64,000 nt of DNA from Canna indica (lineage: Eukaryota > Streptophyta > Magnoliopsida > Zingiberales > Cannaceae), in contig CP136891.1 of the NCBI GenBank assembly GCA_034359265.1, positions 61,914,001-61,978,000 on the forward strand, in the 5' to 3' direction. This document shows, piece after piece, positions 22,021-33,718 of the stretch. The notes under the pieces were generated by a model, which saw nothing but the letters and a program-made list of their open reading frames with translations, was not told the origin of the DNA and ran no database searches. The translations under genes and the position numbers were made by a program. Every line of letters begins with the position of its first letter. Within the stretch, counting starts at the first letter, position 1.

Positions 22021-23169
22021 CTTAGCGACGACCGCTTCGGTCGTCGGTAAAGAGTCCTTTATTTACGTTCTCGCTCGCGCCCCTTATTTCTTCCTTCTTC
22101 TTCCTCAGTGCTATGTTGCTTACTTATTCACCCGCTGCTGTCGCCGCTTCTCCGTCTCTAGGTAACAACTCTTCCTTCTTCCCTTCTCCGCCTCTCCTCT
22201 CAGTGGCCCTACTCCGCCGTTTGAATTGGGGGTTGAAACCCTAGATTTCGGCCCCCCAACTCTAGCGTTGACATCCATTGGACCCCGGCGCCAAAGTTGG
22301 GGCCGAAATCCAATAATACATTAGGTTTTTTGTTTTTAAATAGGTTTTAAATTTAGTAGATTAATGGTAGATTAATAGTTATAGTAGGTTTTAAATTTTG
22401 TTTAATGAGTAGATTAGTGTTTAATCAGTAGTTATCATGTTTTAATTAATTTAAGTAGGTTTTAGTTAATATTTAATTATGCTATTTAATTATTGTTTAA
22501 TTATTATTTAATTGTTGTGTAATTATGTTTGATATGATTAAACATGATATGTTTTAATCTTAGATTAATTAAAAACCTTTTTAGATTTAATTAGTTGATA
22601 CGTGTCACGTACGTATCGATGAGTCAGACATAAATTTGCAAAGTACCCTTAGATTCATCCGGTGATTGTATGTTCGTGTAAACGAAGTTAATGATCTTTT
22701 ACACGATCTACAATCCTTGAATTATCCTTAATTAGACAGTTTGATATCATAGTTATTTATATTGCACTTAGTTATTTCTTTTAGCCTTTTTTCAATTTAT
22801 AAATTTTGGCTATAGTTAATACGTGCCCAGATGATATGTGTATTAGAAGAACTAGAGGGAGATGTTGCCGAAATTTGGAATTAAAAAAAAAAGACTAAAA
22901 AAATACTTAGTGCAATATATGAATAATGTAAACCTCGAATGGAATAGGACCATCCCACATAAAGACATTAACTGAAGATATATTGTCATTGATTGACATA
23001 ATCATGTCGGGTGATCGAAGTTAGATGTACGATATTTTGATCGTGCACCTTTAACGAATGAGTTTCGATTAGGCGTAACTTCTTCTAATGTCGTTGTTTC
23101 TACATCCAATCCACTTAATCCATATAGAACAATGGTACTTGATCATAGTCTTGCGGTCAACTCCATTTG

Positions 23170-24010
23170 AATGATAATGCCGAGTTAGTTACTGAGACGT
23201 TAGTGCCACCAAATGCTACGGGTGTTGATGTCACAGAAGTACAACCTTTGTATGAGATTGAATTGCTGAATAAAGAGGCCGCAAAATTTTACGAGATATT
23301 GAAAGTTATCGATGAACCTTTGTTTTAGAATTGTCGTAAATACACTAGATTTTCGACAATGGCGCAACTCCTGAACATCAAGTCTGATTGTAATATCAGC
23401 GGGATTGCGTTTGATCAAATTGCAAGCTTTATCAATGGAATGCTACCTTCAAATAACAAGTTTGAGCCAATTTTTTATAAGACGAAAAAATTGATAAGAA
23501 AATTAGAGCTTGGGTACGAAAAGATACACGTGTGCCCAAATAATTGCATTTTATATTATAAAGAAAATGCATAGTTTTATAAATACCCAACATGTGAACA
23601 TCCTCATTATAAGGAGAAGACATCGTTCGCAGCAGAAAAATATCTTATCTAAGGTGCTTCAATATTTTTCACTAACACCGAGGCTTCAAAGATTATTCAT
23701 GTAGGAAAAGATAGACCCATACATTAGTCCGCATGCAAAAAGTCATGATGATACAATAATGACTCATCCATCTGACAGTGAAACATGGAAATATTTGGAT
23801 AGATGTTATCATTAATTTGCTAGGGATAGTAGAAATGTCATATTGGGATTATGCATGGATGATTTTAATCCGTTTGGTCATTCGATAACTCTTTATTCAG
23901 TTTGACTAGTGTTGTTAACCAATTATAATTTACCGTCGTCAATGTGGATGAAAGATGAATTTATCTATATTTCGATGATTATTTCAGATCCTAAGGGTCT
24001 GTGAAAAGAA
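23170..24010 (+). pseudogene. TNP2-like CACTA transposase remnant
   Basis: In two or three frames the + strand carries TNP2 signatures in the expected order. LGYEKIHVCPNNCILYYKEN lies near 23,510, then VLQYFSLTPRLQRLFM near 23,650-23,700. After those come HPSDSETWKYLD near 23,770, LGLCMDDFNPFG near 23,850 and YNLPSSMWMKDEF near 23,930. Several stop codons (near 23,325, 23,573, 23,702, 23,813, 23,905) interrupt it, so it is not functional. TNP2-type proteins cut the transposon ends. Confidence 0.85.
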
Positions 24011-24059
24011 ATTGACATATTTCTCCATCAATAGAGGACTATATGCCCTTTATTGAGAG

Positions 24060-25030
24060 CACGTGGGATGCGGTTTCCCGCACTCGCTACAATGGGCAGT
24101 TAAACTAGGCCCAAACCCAAATGATGACCCGACCTGAGACCACAAACATCATAGGGACTCGGGGATAGAGTCCCGATTGGATTACTCCGGATGTGTAGGA
24201 CTAGCTTGTCGAGCGATGGTGGTCCGAGCAGTGGCAGGAGGTCTCTCGGACTGCGACTAGAAACCACATGTTCGGGGGCAGCGCGCCACACTGGCGGGTC
24301 TGTCTCGTTTATGGTGCACGAGTGTCGTATGATAAGTATTATACCATATTGTATTTGTTTCACAGCGTGCTAATGTATTTGTTTTGTAAATGTCGACAAC
24401 AGTCGAGGATGAAGTCACTGTCCAGCGATCCTCCCTGATGGAGGTGTTCGAGCGGACTCATCGTCGAGAACATGGGGCGAGGGGTACGTCGACAAACGGG
24501 CTGCAGTCATTGTGGTAAGTATATTTGTCTTAATTATGCAATCTTTATTTATAATTTAAGTTCATAATTAGAATTAAAAAAATATGAAACAAAATATAGA
24601 CTTATGTAGGGGACCTACACGAGGACTGTGACCCAGCGCAGAGCCACTCTCGATGATTTTGATGCCCGAGCGTGGGTCGATGCCGCCGGTGGCTGGGACC
24701 ACGATCGCGTTTATGGCTTTGCACACAATGGCCATGCGCGAGCCGTTCTAGGGCCACTTGGGGCACCGACCCCTCCGCTCGCTGGTGAGCGACCCTCCAT
24801 ATTCTGGTCGCAGGATTAGAGCCGTATAACGACCTTGGATGAGATCGTCGGACGTCAGAGTCGACTGATAAAGGAGATGCATGCGATGTTGAGGCATATA
24901 ACAGCTTAGTCTAGCGTTGGCATCCCTCCAACATCAGATCCATCGTCCTCAACCCAGTCCACGTCATTCCACACTCAAGCATTGTAGACGCTGCCTCACA
25001 ATCCCAAGCAGCCTCCACCACATTCGTGAG
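24060..25030 (+). pseudogene. second CACTA transposase-related block
   Basis: A GC-rich block includes ARHTGGSVSFMVHECRM (24,286-24,336) and, after an intron-like AT-rich gap, TQRRATLDDFDARAWVDAAGG and RVYGFAHNG (24,628-24,816). These resemble the plant transposase family often annotated as Transposase_24, the second protein of CACTA elements. Frames are short and broken. Confidence 0.6.
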
Positions 25031-25691
25031 ACTTTTATATTTGACTTGTGTTTATGACTTGACTTATGTTATGATATACTTGTGTTTATTTTATGACTTG
25101 ACTTTATATATACTTGTGTTTTGATACTTATGTTGATACGATAGTTTTGATTTATATTGTGTTGATACGATAATTTTTATACGATTGTGTTATGATTATT
25201 TTGATACTTATAATTATTGATATAATAGTTTTGATGTGTATCTGTGATGTATGGTGTTGTGATGGGTGTGTGTGAGTTATGTATCAGGGATTGTAAATAT
25301 TTTATAGAAAATTTTAATTTTTTAATTTTTAGTTTCAAACTAACAACCAACAGCATTCTGTCTATAGACCGTCGTTGAAAGCGTATTATAATGCTTGGGT
25401 CGCATCGTTAACGTCGTTGTTGATGACCTATATAGCAACATCTCAGCAACATGCCTTTAGCAACGACCTTACCTTGGCCTAGTTGGCTGTCGTTGATAAC
25501 TATATCAGCAACAACCAAAGCGACCGTCGCTGATATATAAACACCAACGATCGCTTCGGTTGTCGCTAAACTATTAGCGATGCTATTAGTTGCAACGACC
25601 TATTTGCAATGGCTTGGGCCGTGGGTGATGGTCTTCACCGACGGCATACCAACGAATTTAGCCGTCGGTGAAAATCAGAATTCTAGTCGTG

Positions 25692-26799
25692 TTAATTATT
25701 GTTAACCAAACAATAATTCAGATGAAATATTACAAATGTAAATACTATAAACCAATTTATTGGCAACCAAACAACACCTTTCAGATTTAGGATTTGCCAT
25801 TTAGTAGGTGATAAACATAGATTTTACCGAAGTTATATTCCATGTGTTCTATCCATTGCATACGGAGAAGACATGCCTATCTAAGCACACATTTTTTTTT
25901 TGAAAAAGAAATTCTGTCAATCAACAAAGGTTTTTGATTGGACTTAATCCATTTTATGATCCAATTTAATTTTTGATGACTAATTTTAAAAGAATGACAA
26001 TTATTTTGCAAGATGGTGGTGAATTGATATTTCAAGATGGTGGGCCGGGACTATTTAGGGATATATCATAATTAGATGTCATCCTAAATAATTAAAAAAA
26101 AGAGAATAATATATTGTTGTAAATTTCAAAGAGAGAATGATAGAAATTGACAAGTCAAACTGAAATCCAAGGAACAAACTTCCATCTTCTTCCTGTAACC
26201 ACTAACTGCTGTCTTGTGCCAAATCTATGCAACATATGTATATATGCACGAGAACAACACCTAATGCCTAGCTAGGTTGGATGTATCAACAAGGTTGGAA
26301 GACTTTTTACTACATTATATGCATGGACCCCATTCAGTCAGGCTCTTCACATTTTTGGGTTTGTACTAAATTGCAATTTTCTATTAATTTACTTAACTTA
26401 TTTCTTTTTTTTTAACCAAGAAAAAAATATGTGCCTTTTATTTTTCATTAGATAGTCAACTTTTCTTTTCTTTTTTTATAAAAAAAATCAAACCTTTATT
26501 AAGAAATAATAAATGAGTCATTTATAAGAATTTGCTCTAGATCAGGAGGTCAATCTTTAGCCAAGAGATATTATTGTAAAATTATAAAATAATTTATTAG
26601 AAAATTAATAGGTGCTATAACTATCACCGTAAATTTTTTAGAATTTTAGATTTTACCATAGAAAAGAAATTATAATAATCTTTGAAATAACAAACAAAAT
26701 AGTAGACCATATATTGTATGAAGACTATTGGTCATCGAAATATTGAAAAATTCGTAGATACCGAAAAAGATGAACAACTAACATCACCACAGTAATCTA
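25692..26799. other. AT-rich intergenic
   Basis: No coding domain or transposon end was recognised. Several T- and A-runs occur at 25,885-25,905 and 26,400-26,490. Confidence 0.45.
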
Positions 26800-27258
26800 C
26801 ACTACAAGAAAATAACATATGTGATGACATAATAACAGTTAGATTTAGTCGTTGCCAAAGAGCGATGAGTTTATGACAACCACGTAAGCCATTGCTAATG
26901 AATGAATAAGTGATGGCATAGCTACAATTCAGTGATGAATTATTTAGGATGCAAGTATGCATCACAAAACCATTAGTATAATGTAAAATTTATGTTTAAG
27001 TTGCACTTGCCCTCTTTCCCTTTCTCCTTCTTTTCCCTCGCTTAACCTACGAAATAGATGCATCTCCATTGCCACTTAGCTTCCACCTGCACCCCATCGA
27101 GCCTATTGCCATTATTGTCCTTGCTAGTTTTGTACGTCGTCACCATCATCATCCATCTATTCTCTGTCCTAAGTAAAGAACTAACCCTAAATCCTCTTTT
27201 AATCGTTGTATCCTCAATGCTCAACCTTTCTCATTCTATCTTTGCCACCAATTGTTGT

Positions 27259-27807
27259 GTGCCATATAGGGGTGACAACAGTTTAGTTAATTATTTTATA
27301 TATGGATAACCAAAATAAAAAATGCTTACAAATCTGCTATTCGGAATCGAAACCAAAGTCATTTTTATAATTACTATCCAAAATTGAAATTGATTAAATA
27401 TTGGATATTTGATTGTTAACCAAAAATAGTTATTAAATGGTTAATCGTCTACTTAAAAAAAAAAATTCTAGAAAAGTTGAAATTATAAAAAACTCTTGTG
27501 CAAGTAGAGTGATAATTAAATAAAAATATCTTAAGTCAAAAGTGAAACAAATAATAAATCATTCTTAAGGTTCTTTTTTTTCAATTAAATTATATTTGTT
27601 ATATATTAATATATAAGTAAAATTAGTTTTGATTTTCGATTATCCGTAAATCAATAATCGAAACTGAATCGATAACAAGAAGTTTTCTAAATTTACTAAC
27701 TAAAATTGAAATCGAACTATAAAATTATTATTCATGATCAAAATTTACGATATAATTAGTCGATTAACTATGATTAATCAATTTTAATTATCATCCCTAG
27801 TGCCATA
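27259..27807. mobile_element. hAT-type miniature element with 8-bp TSD
   Basis: The element occupies 27,267-27,799 (533 bp). It starts TAGGGGTGACAACA and ends TTATCATCCCTA, which are imperfect inverted repeats (TAGGGRTGAYAA). GTGCCATA flanks it on both sides (27,259-27,266 and 27,800-27,807). Its interior is AT-rich with no coding capacity, so it depends on a hAT transposase in trans. It sits inside the second CACTA element and is therefore younger than it. Confidence 0.9.
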
Positions 27808-28799
27808 GGGAGTCATCCTCCTCTCCTTTCCTGGCCACCGCCTTCTTTACTAGCCAGTCAGCCACCACCACACCTCAATCCACCATTGGCAAAAACTAGG
27901 TTTCTGGCATTTATTTAATTAGTGCTATTCATTTGCAGTTAGTTATAGTTAGGTTTAGGATTAGGGTTTGGTTTATTACAATTTCATTAGACATAATTTT
28001 AGGTTTTAATTATGTATAATTTAATTAAATTATAATTTAAATATTAGTTATGATTTCATTATACTAAACATTTAATTACATTTAGTTAATTAGCCATTAG
28101 GTAATTAACTAGGGTTTAATTAACCATAGGTCGATTATTAATTAAGGATAATTAATTATTCTTATTTCAATTTCAATTTAATTATTATGTCAATGTTTGA
28201 TTATCTTTTTATTAATTATTGAATTTTTAATTTAATTGTTATTGTTAAATTTCTTAATTTATCCATGCTAATTGGTTTTTGAGTATTTATTGGTTAGTTG
28301 TTAAATAGAAAATAATGCTATATTAGTTGTGTAAATCTCCGCAACTTAATTCGTGAGAAAATATTACAAATTATGGGTCCATACATGACACATGTCACTC
28401 TTGATTCACAATATATATCAATAACTTAGATCTATTTGAATATTGTAGTTTTGTCTAAAAGAGTTATAAACTTTTAGACAATTTAGAACTTCTTAATTGT
28501 TCTTGAATGGATAATTTGGTAACATAACTTTAGTCAACTTGTAGTGAATTTTTTTTTAGCATTCACTTTAATTTGAAATTTTGGTAATAATCTCTTATTT
28601 TCCCACTTGATATCCATACTTAGAGAACTATGTGAACATGTTTCTCTATGTGAAAATATTATCTAAAATTCATTTAAAGTTGAATATAAAAATATTTAAA
28701 AGCAATTGATCCAACTAACCTGATGCCCCAATAAAATAGCACCATCTTACCTATAAAGAAGTGTCAAATTAGTTATGATTGATTAGACTTAGAAATATA

Positions 28800-29110
28800 T
28801 AATTGGATCATGTAATGGTGTACGATGGCATATAATCGTAATTGGGTGTATCATGGATTGCATCGTGGAGGTTTAGTTGAAAATTTAAGAATAGAGTTGA
28901 AGACTTTTTGAATTTTAGATTTTGTATGAACTATGTTAGTGTTGAAAAATCATGTAGGTGAATTTAAGATTCTTAGACCGAGAGACAATGACATTTCACA
29001 TTTATTATAGAAAATGATTTAATACCTCGATATTACTAATTAATGAATTTTGCATAAGAGTCATTCCAAATTATATAGATCAACTTATGAGATAAGTGAA
29101 CCATTAAGAT
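28800..29110 (+). pseudogene. TNP2-like N-terminal remnant
   Basis: From an ATG at 28,825 the frame reads YNRNWVYHGLHRGGLVENLR and then a broken EFL-type stretch. This matches the order of the conserved start of CACTA TNP2 proteins. Stops follow within 30 codons. The assignment is suggestive rather than certain. Confidence 0.5.
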
Positions 29111-29200
29111 GATAATCCACTTGTAGTTGAATTAGTGAGTCAAATGCTCGAGAATTTAGCATTTGCATAAGGTGTTGATAAGGAACAAAATAGTGATCAC

Positions 29201-30032
29201 AAAACAAATATAACACAAAACGAGGATGGTGAACACATGATCGTTTGAACTTATAAATGTATTTCTTTATAACTATGATGTCGACTAGGACCCTAATGTT
29301 AAAGGGTCAAATATTTTAAACTTGATGCCAAAATATCAATATTACAAATGATTGATGTTTAAATATAAATGAAACTTCTAATCTTAACTTATATAATTAT
29401 ATTGAAATAAAGTGATACTAAGCCAAAACAATCATGTAATACTAAGCCAAACAAATATGATAACTGATAAGTACATTAATTATGATAAATTATTTTAATT
29501 AAATTATGACACTAAGCTAATATGATAATCATATTAGTATTGTATATATCATAACTAAGAAAGTTCATTATGATAAGGTTAATTATGGTAAGCACATTAA
29601 TTAGTATCAAAACATATGATAAGGTGGTTAATTATGATAAAATTTAATTAACATACAAATATGATAATTAAAATCATACCATAAGCATAATATTTTAATT
29701 TAGTTTAACATATTATTACAAGTTAAAGACCGATGGCCTAATTATGAGTAACAAGTTGGAGAGAAGACGATTTACCTAAGAATTTTGCGATGAGACTAGC
29801 TTTCTAAGGATCTCGCCACGCGACAATCCATTTATCCGAGAAATCCACTTTACCTATTTTCTAAGCTCAAAGGTTTTGAATGGTAGAGAAAATCGTTGTA
29901 GAGGGTTGATTAGGGTTCATCCTTTTGAGCATTTGTGTCCACGAGAGACACTTTGTAGTTATGCTAGTTGTAGATGTAGATTGAGCCAAAGATGCAAAAA
30001 CACATGATGTTTTATGGCATTCTCCTTGGCCA
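29201..30032. other. AT-rich repeat debris
   Basis: The stretch 29,370-29,710 repeats ATGATAA and TTAATTA words many times. It includes CACTAAGCTAATATGATAA, a phrase also found in the copia LTRs at 5.4 and 10.5 kb, so it may be a strongly decayed LTR of that family. No genes are seen. Confidence 0.35.
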
Positions 30033-32717
30033 CAACCTGTAATGCTCGTGTTTTAATTTTGGTTTTAGTCAAAGACTCGGGTTGCGCGTCGGAGCAAGTT
30101 GGGGAGATCGTGGTCAGAAGTATAACACACGTGCATGATTAATTATATAAACTAGTCTAATTTAGGCTTGTTTGGTTTTGTTGGGTTCCCTGAGTAGTTT
30201 GGTGTGATTTTGGTCGAGTTTGGACCCATTTAGGTGTGAACTTAAGACGAAGGGTGGTACGGTCAATTGGCGACTTAAGTGATACTTGGTTTATTATCTG
30301 AACTTATGAGAGAGGACCATCCTTGGGAGGGAGATTCATGCATGCAAAAGAGGAGGCGTACCCAAAGAAGAGTATTCTCGGCAAGCAGTTCTTGCAGTGA
30401 TAGACCACATTAAACGTCGGGATCGGAGGGATATTTGTGGTCTGATCTTGCCAAAATTTGGTCAGTGAGTAGTAGAATTCATGTTATAGATTCTGATTAG
30501 TGGAGATTGTCTTTTGACGACAGGATTTGTGATTGTGATGGAAAAACCAAAGTCATGTTCCTGATTTTCTTCAGCGGGTCTCTTACATCGATTAGTTTCA
30601 TCCAATCAAGCGATCGGGACATCATACGAGATCTGATCGGACTGATTTTTGGTGATCATGTCCGAGACTCCTTATTTCATAATCTGAACGGTGGAGATCT
30701 GATTTGGATGGTTCTTTTAGGGATGCCCAAAGAGGAGGAAGGGGCGACATTTTGGAGAACGAGATCCGACACGAGAGGTCATTGTTCGTTGGAGAATATC
30801 AGAGTCGTTGCTTAGGATTTGATGTGAGATTCAATCGAGGTGAGTGGATTGGGCTGGCAACATGGTGTCTTGCCACCATAGGGTTGGCTAGATTTCATAG
30901 CTTGGATTAAATTTGAAATTTTTCGAGTTTTCTTGCTCTCGATGAATATTGGATTCAAAATTTGAAGTTTGTTCTAGAGGGTGTGCCTACCTTGATATAC
31001 GACCATGTTGGGCAGAAATAGGATTGTTTTAGGGCTGGTTGTACCTCCCTTTTGATTGTGTGAAACTTGGTTTTCGTTCGATTGTTTTCTTGTGAATTGC
31101 TTGTGGGTTTAGTCTTTGATTTTTGAACTGTGTTTCTGAAATTTGCGAAATTGTTTAGGGCTGTTGTGGCCACATTTTCCCCTTATTGGAGGGGCTGCTG
31201 ATTTGTGATTTCACATGGTTTTATTCCGTGTTTGATGTACTTTTTGGTAAGTCAAATTTTCAACGAGGGCATGCTAAGATTTTCAGGTTGAAATGTGTAT
31301 TGTTGTAGCCGAATTTTGATGTTGTATATTACTGATATGATTCTATTTCTTGTTGATTTGCCGTGTGTTTGACTCGAGGCACTCGTGGTTTAGTTTCTCG
31401 GTAGATTGCTTGCTAAAATTTCAAGCAAATGGTAGGACTACCATGGCTAAGTTAGTGCAGCCATAAGGCTAATTTTTTCAGATTTTGGGTTGAATGTTAT
31501 ACTCTCTATATGTGGGTTTCTGGTAGGTCGCGAGTGGCCGATCGTACCCCGACGTGTAGGCCGAATTTTACCTTCTTAGGGGCTGCCACTCGGCCTTGGT
31601 TAAGAATGGTTTGAATAGTCCATCAAGTGCTCGGTGAAATGCTCCAATAAGACGTGTATGCTAAAATTTCACAATAGTTATCGAATTTGGCGAATTCTTT
31701 GAATATGAAATTGTAGTGTGCTTAGTGTGATGCGATGTGCTGTGTGGCTGGTTGGTTTATGCCCGGAAAGGGAATGATTTGGGGGTGTACTTAGACCCAC
31801 CTGAGGTGTTCGATGATATGTCTCACCCATACGAGTTTGGCTTAATTTTGGTTATACATGTTTAATTTTAATTTGGATGGTATGACTTGTGTGATATTGA
31901 TGGCTGAGCCGAGAAGCACGTCAGGGGGCTATGCTAACGCCCGACCTTGGGTGTATGACTTTTGGGTCGGGAAGCTCGCCAAAGAGCCACACTAGTGGAG
32001 GGAAATTCCCAACCAAATTGGGCGGCGAGGCTAGAGGGCCATCCTAGCTCGTGAGGCTCGAGATGGGAAGCTCGATAGAGGGCCATCCTAGTGACCGACC
32101 CATATGCTGATTGCTTAGCTCGTGAGGCCCGGAATGAGAAGCTTGCTAGAAGGCCATCCTAGGGATCGATTCGTACGTTGATTGCCTAATACAAATTATG
32201 ATTGTCTATGATTATTGGTTTGACATATTATGGTTGTCTAGCGATCGATCCGTACGTTGATCGACCCATATTGCTTAGCTCAGATTGTTACTTGAGTTAT
32301 TTACTATACATGCTTACTCATACGACTTTATGTTATACTTATTTGCCTAGCGGGTGCTCTGTACGAGTGACTCAATGAGTTCTAAGAACTCATGCCTCTC
32401 TTTTGTGTGTTTGCAGGCTTTAGAGGTACGCGGGTACCTGGGAGTGTGCGGTTGGAGTTGCAAGCTCGATATACTATTCTCGTGTCGTAGTCGTAGGAGA
32501 GTCATGAGTCCTATAATAGTAGTGACATATTATACATAGACTCCGTGGAATTGTTACATTTTATACTGTGGTCTGGTTGTTCATACACTTGGCACGTTGT
32601 TTAAATAAAATGCATCTTTTTCATTGTATGTTGTGCATATTGTTTGGTCAGATTTTGGGGTACAATATTATATTCCAGACTGGTCATACGACCCTGGGTT
32701 TGAGGCGTGACACAACC
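30033..32717. mobile_element. solo LTR, Gypsy-type (Tekay/Del-like), TSD CAACC
   Basis: The LTR spans 30,038-32,712 (2,675 bp). It starts TGTAATGCTCGTG and ends GGTTTGAGGCGTGACA. CAACC stands on both sides (30,033-30,037 and 32,713-32,717). The termini and the large size fit Gypsy LTRs of the Tekay/Del type. No internal domain, primer-binding site or second LTR is nearby, so it is a solo LTR left by recombination between two LTRs. Frames of up to 102 codons inside it are not genes. Confidence 0.9.
31890..32280. repeat. internal tandem repeats of the solo LTR
   Basis: Imperfect units of about 65-75 bp share GAGGCYCG, GGGAAGCTCG and AGAGGGCCATCCTAG. Four to five units are visible. Confidence 0.65.
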
Positions 32718-33590
32718 ACCATTTCATTTATTGAAGGTTCCTATGGGAACACTTGAGATGCCGCTTGCGTGTGAGGCGTAATACAGGACGAGGAAGATGG
32801 GAAAATCTCTTATGAGTCAACGATTTATCCTTATCACGAAGAGGCGACGCATGTGGGATGCAATAGCGTAGACGAGGCGTTGTTCAGGAGTAGAGTTTTA
32901 TGAGAAGAAGGAAGAAAAGTCGCCATCTGCATGGGAGATTACATTGGTTAAATCAAATTTCATAACATTAGATATTTGTCTATTTAATTAATGACAAAAA
33001 TATAGTTTATGAAAGAATCTTCTATTTCACATATCAAACACTTCCTAAAAGCTAAAAACAAGAATGCTTTTGACTAATAAATTGCCAAAAAAATCTATTC
33101 CATTTGATTTATTTCTATGAAAAATCAATGTTTATTCACAATAATAATAATAGATATATATATTTTTCCTATTTTTTTTTCTTCTAATTACTTGTATGGA
33201 AATGGGAAAGCGCTCGATTCCCTCCTTTGGCTTTCTCTCTTTCTCCCTTCCAATCTGCCCAACATCCCTCATCTGAGAACACATCCAACTCATCCCAAGA
33301 CATAAAGATCTTGTCATTCCTTAATCTGTCATCAAATTGTCTCAACACACTTCCCAAGCAAGTGATTCATCTGACCCACCAAAAATTCCTTTCTTGTTTT
33401 CACTGAAAATACAATTCACCATTTCTTTTCTCCTTTTCTTTTTTGACCGCTTCCTCTCTCTGCCAACACCAACTGGCAGGCATGTCTGTGTTCCTTCCCT
33501 TCTTTTCTGCTTTCTTCATCTCTCCTTTCTCTCCATCAAGGCAACCCAGCCTACTGGTTTTGTCATGGCTCTTGGCGTAAGAGGGAGATT
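32718..33590. other. upstream region of the receptor kinase gene
   Basis: The first 250 bp continue the sequence that the solo LTR interrupted, which I did not identify. From 33,100 the DNA has an ATA-rich patch and then long CT-rich stretches (33,220-33,540), common in plant promoters. No upstream gene is seen. Confidence 0.4.
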
Positions 33591-33593
33591 GGT

Positions 33594-33601
33594 TATATAA
33601 G
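33594..33601 (+). promoter_or_regulatory. TATA box of the receptor kinase gene
   Basis: TATATAAG lies 125 bp before the start codon. Transcription would begin near 33,625-33,635. Confidence 0.65.
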
Positions 33602-33628
33602 AGGAGTGATGACACTAAAGGGGAATTC

Positions 33629-33685
33629 ATGATTCATCAATGGTTTCATTACCATCTGACTCCATTTAAACCTTTTCTTGAGTAG
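33629..33685 (+). promoter_or_regulatory. upstream ORF in the kinase leader
   Basis: An ATG at 33,629 opens an 18-codon frame ending in TAG at 33,683-33,685. It lies between the TATA box and the main ATG. A second short frame (33,640-33,669, 9 codons) overlaps it. Upstream ORFs commonly lower translation of the main frame; whether these are in the mRNA depends on the exact start site. Confidence 0.4.
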
Positions 33686-33718
33686 CTTTTCTTCGGGGGC
33701 AGACGGACATCCAGTTCA

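Larger units (their letters stand above)
21603..25691 (+). mobile_element. CACTA (En/Spm) transposon, decayed
   Basis: The ends form an imperfect inverted pair. The left end is TACTACTAAAAATGTGAC then TTTCACTGACGG. The right end, read inward on the - strand, is CACGACTAGAATTCTGAT then TTTCACCGACGG. CAC-A termini, many subterminal copies of ACGACCGCT and GCCGTCG words, TNP2-like coding sequence and a second transposase-related block all point to CACTA. The left terminal base is T rather than C, and no 3-bp TSD is obvious. Length is 4.09 kb. Confidence 0.75.
26800..29200 (+). mobile_element. second CACTA element, left part
   Basis: The classical terminus CACTACAAGAAAATAAC begins at 26,800 and is followed by subterminal GTGATGRCATA-type repeats. 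A leader with CCACCACCACAC, and then a sequence resembling the start of a TNP2 protein (about 28,825-28,925), lie inward. The right terminus (TTTTCTTGTAGTG) was not found, so the given end is only the last position with supporting similarity. Confidence 0.65.

Noticed and set aside
30507..30910. Frames of 68-102 codons taken as a gene
   Set aside because: They are wholly inside a solo LTR with exact TSD; no domain.
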